A DNA stretch of 24,606 nucleotides. Source: a virus. Location of the stretch: IMG/VR virus record IMGVR_UViG_3300042566_000167, positions 1 to 24,606 of that record; one strand, written 5' to 3'. Positions 23,361-24,606 of the stretch are shown here, piece after piece. Numbering within the stretch: position 1 is the first letter of the stretch; every line of letters starts with the position of its first letter. The translations under genes and the position numbers were made by a program. The notes under the pieces are model-generated. The model had not been told where the DNA came from, made no database searches, and saw only the letters and a list, made by a program, of their open reading frames with translations.

Positions 23361-23366
23361 ATTATA
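23361..23366 (-). promoter_or_regulatory. Candidate -10 box before the connector operon
   Basis: TATAAT on the minus strand lies 18 bases before the ATG at 23342 and directly after the T-run of the capsid terminator. A start about seven bases downstream would begin the transcript at the GGAGG ribosome site. There is no recognisable -35, and the T-run occupies much of the spacer. Confidence 0.4.
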
Positions 23367-23370
23367 CTAC

Positions 23371-23408
23371 AAAAAAATAGAAGAGGGGCTACATTTCTGT
23401 AACCCCTC
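23371..23408 (-). terminator. Intrinsic terminator after the major capsid gene
   Basis: Minus strand: an 11-bp stem (GAGGGGTTACA pairs through one G-T wobble) with a GAAA tetraloop, followed by TTCTATTTTTTT. The stem begins 22 bases after the capsid stop. This is a classical rho-independent terminator on the minus strand; on the plus strand no T-run follows. Confidence 0.9.
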
Positions 23409-23429
23409 ATCTTGGTATTCAGTTTGCGA

Positions 23430-24473
23430 TTAAGCCTGTTGACCAACTGCAATAGCTGACTTCTCTTCAAGTGCGACACCCATGCGAACGAATACTGTGT
23501 ATTCCATTGTGTCCTTCTTTGGCTTGAACTCACGATGTACAGTAACATCTCTCTGGAAGCCCCAAATACGGTTGCTTGGTACGGTCAGATCAACAAAGTT
23601 GTCTGGGTACAAAGGAACTTCTAGTACTGGGAGTCCGAAGATTAGATACTGTGCACCTGCTGGTCCACCAATCTGTGGCAGAACGCCATCAATTACTCTC
23701 TGTGCAACAGCCTCTGGAACACCACCTGCTCCGATTTGACGGAGTTCAGCGATTAGTTCCTGAAGATGCTTGCTGTTCATGTAGAACTTCAGATCCTGAC
23801 GGCGAGCCTTGAACTTGCGAGGTAGAGCATTGTAGATAGTCTCCAATGCTTCTAGGCTTAGCTTGGTTGTACCAGCTGCACCATTGTCCCAAATGCCTGT
23901 CAAAGTTGCAGCAGCTGCTGCAGCTTCGTGAGCACCTGCGAAGTTAGTATCAAGTGTCTGACGGATAAATCCTGCAAGGGTATTATTGTAAGTACCATTG
24001 CCAGATGTTCCTGGACGACCATTGATTGCAATATCCTCAAGATCGTTACCGAACTGAGTTGCCATCAAACGTACAACGTGATCTTCTAACTGCTGACCTT
24101 CAATATTATCCTCTAGGGATTCTGTTGAAAGTTCGTAGTCTAGACGGAACTTGGTTGTTGTTAATTCAATCTTTGTGAATGCTGGGGCAGCGTTTGCACC
24201 TGTGTCCTCAGCTTGTGTTGCCTTAGCAACAAGACGTGAACCAACACGAACCTTATCGAGTTCCATTGTATTACCACGCATAACTACTCTACGACCATCA
24301 TTGGCAAGAACCATCTCATCAAAGATATAATCGATAAATTGTGCTGACTGTGCTGGGTTTAGTACACCACCATTGTCACCTGAGTTTCCCTGTGCCGTCA
24401 TAGCACCTGGAGATTCAAGTGGGGAGAGAACTGTACCGCTAGCAGCAGCCTTTTCTAAAATATTATCACTCAT
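23430..24473 (-). CDS. Major capsid protein, HK97 fold
   Basis: This is 347 residues. After a short N-terminal arm come A-Q-S-A-Q-F-I-D-Y-I-F-D-E and V-M-R-G-N-T-M-E, then the E-loop region (E-L-T-T-T-K-F-R-L-D-Y-E-L-S-T-E-S-L-E-D-N) leading into the spine helix (H-V-V-R-L-M-A-T-Q-F-G-N-D-L-E). The A-domain part includes F-Y-M-N-S-K-H-L-Q-E-L. No large N-terminal scaffold domain is present. The ATG has GGTGG about 13 bases upstream. Arginine is mostly CGT/CGC (about 16 against 3 AGA in my count), consistent with very high expression. An intrinsic terminator follows. The preceding gene ends 23 bases before it. Confidence 0.92.
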   Translation of the reverse strand: MSDNILEKAAASGTVLSPLESPGAMTAQGNSGDNGGVLNPAQSAQFIDYIFDEMVLANDGRRVVMRGNTMELDKVRVGSRLVAKATQAEDTGANAAPAFTKIELTTTKFRLDYELSTESLEDNIEGQQLEDHVVRLMATQFGNDLEDIAINGRPGTSGNGTYNNTLAGFIRQTLDTNFAGAHEAAAAAATLTGIWDNGAAGTTKLSLEALETIYNALPRKFKARRQDLKFYMNSKHLQELIAELRQIGAGGVPEAVAQRVIDGVLPQIGGPAGAQYLIFGLPVLEVPLYPDNFVDLTVPSNRIWGFQRDVTVHREFKPKKDTMEYTVFVRMGVALEEKSAIAVGQQA

Positions 24474-24496
24474 TTTTATTTTTTCACCACCTTTTC

Positions 24497-24606
24497 TTAG
24501 TTAATATATTCTGCGGAACCGAGGAAACGCCCGCCCCACATTGATTTCTTCAATGTGGAATTATTCTCTGGAGCATTTTCTAATTCTCCAGACTTCTTTA
24601 CTGCTG
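24497..24606 (-). CDS. C-terminal end of a gene just before the capsid gene
   Basis: Only the last 35 residues are present. They are charged (Lys/Glu/Asn) and end in S-M-W-G-G-R-F-L-G-S-A-E-Y-I-N and TAA at 24497-24499; the first full codon begins at 24604. In this position phages usually carry a scaffold, a head maturation protease or a capsid accessory gene. The fragment is too short to decide. The frame is open to the right edge of the window. Confidence 0.6.
   Translation of the reverse strand, partial: AVKKSGELENAPENNSTLKKSMWGGRFLGSAEYIN
24536..24558 (-). other. Perfect inverted repeat upstream of the capsid gene
   Basis: CCACATTGA, five loop bases, then TCAATGTGG form a 9-bp perfect stem inside the end of the preceding gene, about 60 bases before the capsid ATG. 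No T-run follows on the minus strand, so it is not a standard terminator. It could be an mRNA processing or stability element, or chance in coding sequence. Confidence 0.5.

Overview
This window is the late structural region of a tailed double-stranded DNA phage or prophage with a long, flexible, siphovirus-type tail. Every gene I can support lies on the minus strand, so the module reads from right to left. The order is: end of a pre-capsid gene, HK97-fold major capsid protein, small HeH-like protein, head-tail connector, head-closure protein, gp10-like neck protein, tail terminator, major tail (tube) protein, tail assembly chaperone with a -1 frameshift, a very long tape measure protein, a distal tail protein, a baseplate hub, and four probable tip or fibre proteins. 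The last of these runs off the left edge. The sequence is AT-rich (roughly 35-40% G+C by eye). The host cannot be read from the sequence. The style of the frameshifted chaperone, the M23 peptidase inside the tape measure, a hairpin without a U-tract and a probable leaderless gene would all fit an actinobacterial host of low G+C, but that is inference.

Right part (about 18.7-24.6 kb): head and connector genes, then the tube and chaperone genes. Genes are packed with TAATG stop/start overlaps or directly abutting stops and starts, which implies translational coupling. The exceptions are gaps around the two most abundant virion proteins. The capsid gene is followed by a textbook intrinsic terminator and the tube gene by a strong hairpin. 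A TATAATTAA box lies just after each hairpin, so the late region is probably several transcription units rather than one. The capsid gene favours CGT/CGC arginine codons, unlike the AGA-dominated fibre and hub genes, and the tube gene is mixed; this fits selection for high expression.

Middle (10.9-18.7 kb): one 2599-residue tape measure gene. Besides the tape-measure core, membrane-like segments and a long coiled coil, it carries a C-terminal M23 (lysostaphin-type) peptidase domain with all its metal and catalytic residues visible. It also carries two inserted segments bordered by Gly-Gly linker motifs. One looks like a kinase-fold domain (Lys, Glu, D-L-Q-P-D-N, D-V-G); the other is a helical segment I do not recognise. 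The kinase-like insert is the most interesting item in the window.

Left part (1-10.9 kb): distal tail protein, a 1325-residue hub with carbohydrate-binding-like insertions, a Pro-rich protein, two probable fibre or tip proteins and a fibre of more than 1187 residues built from repeated beta-rich units. An extended -10 promoter six bases from the ATG of the 334-residue gene suggests that the tip and fibre genes can be transcribed separately from a leaderless start.

I saw no tRNA, rRNA, CRISPR array, transposase, integrase or plus-strand gene.
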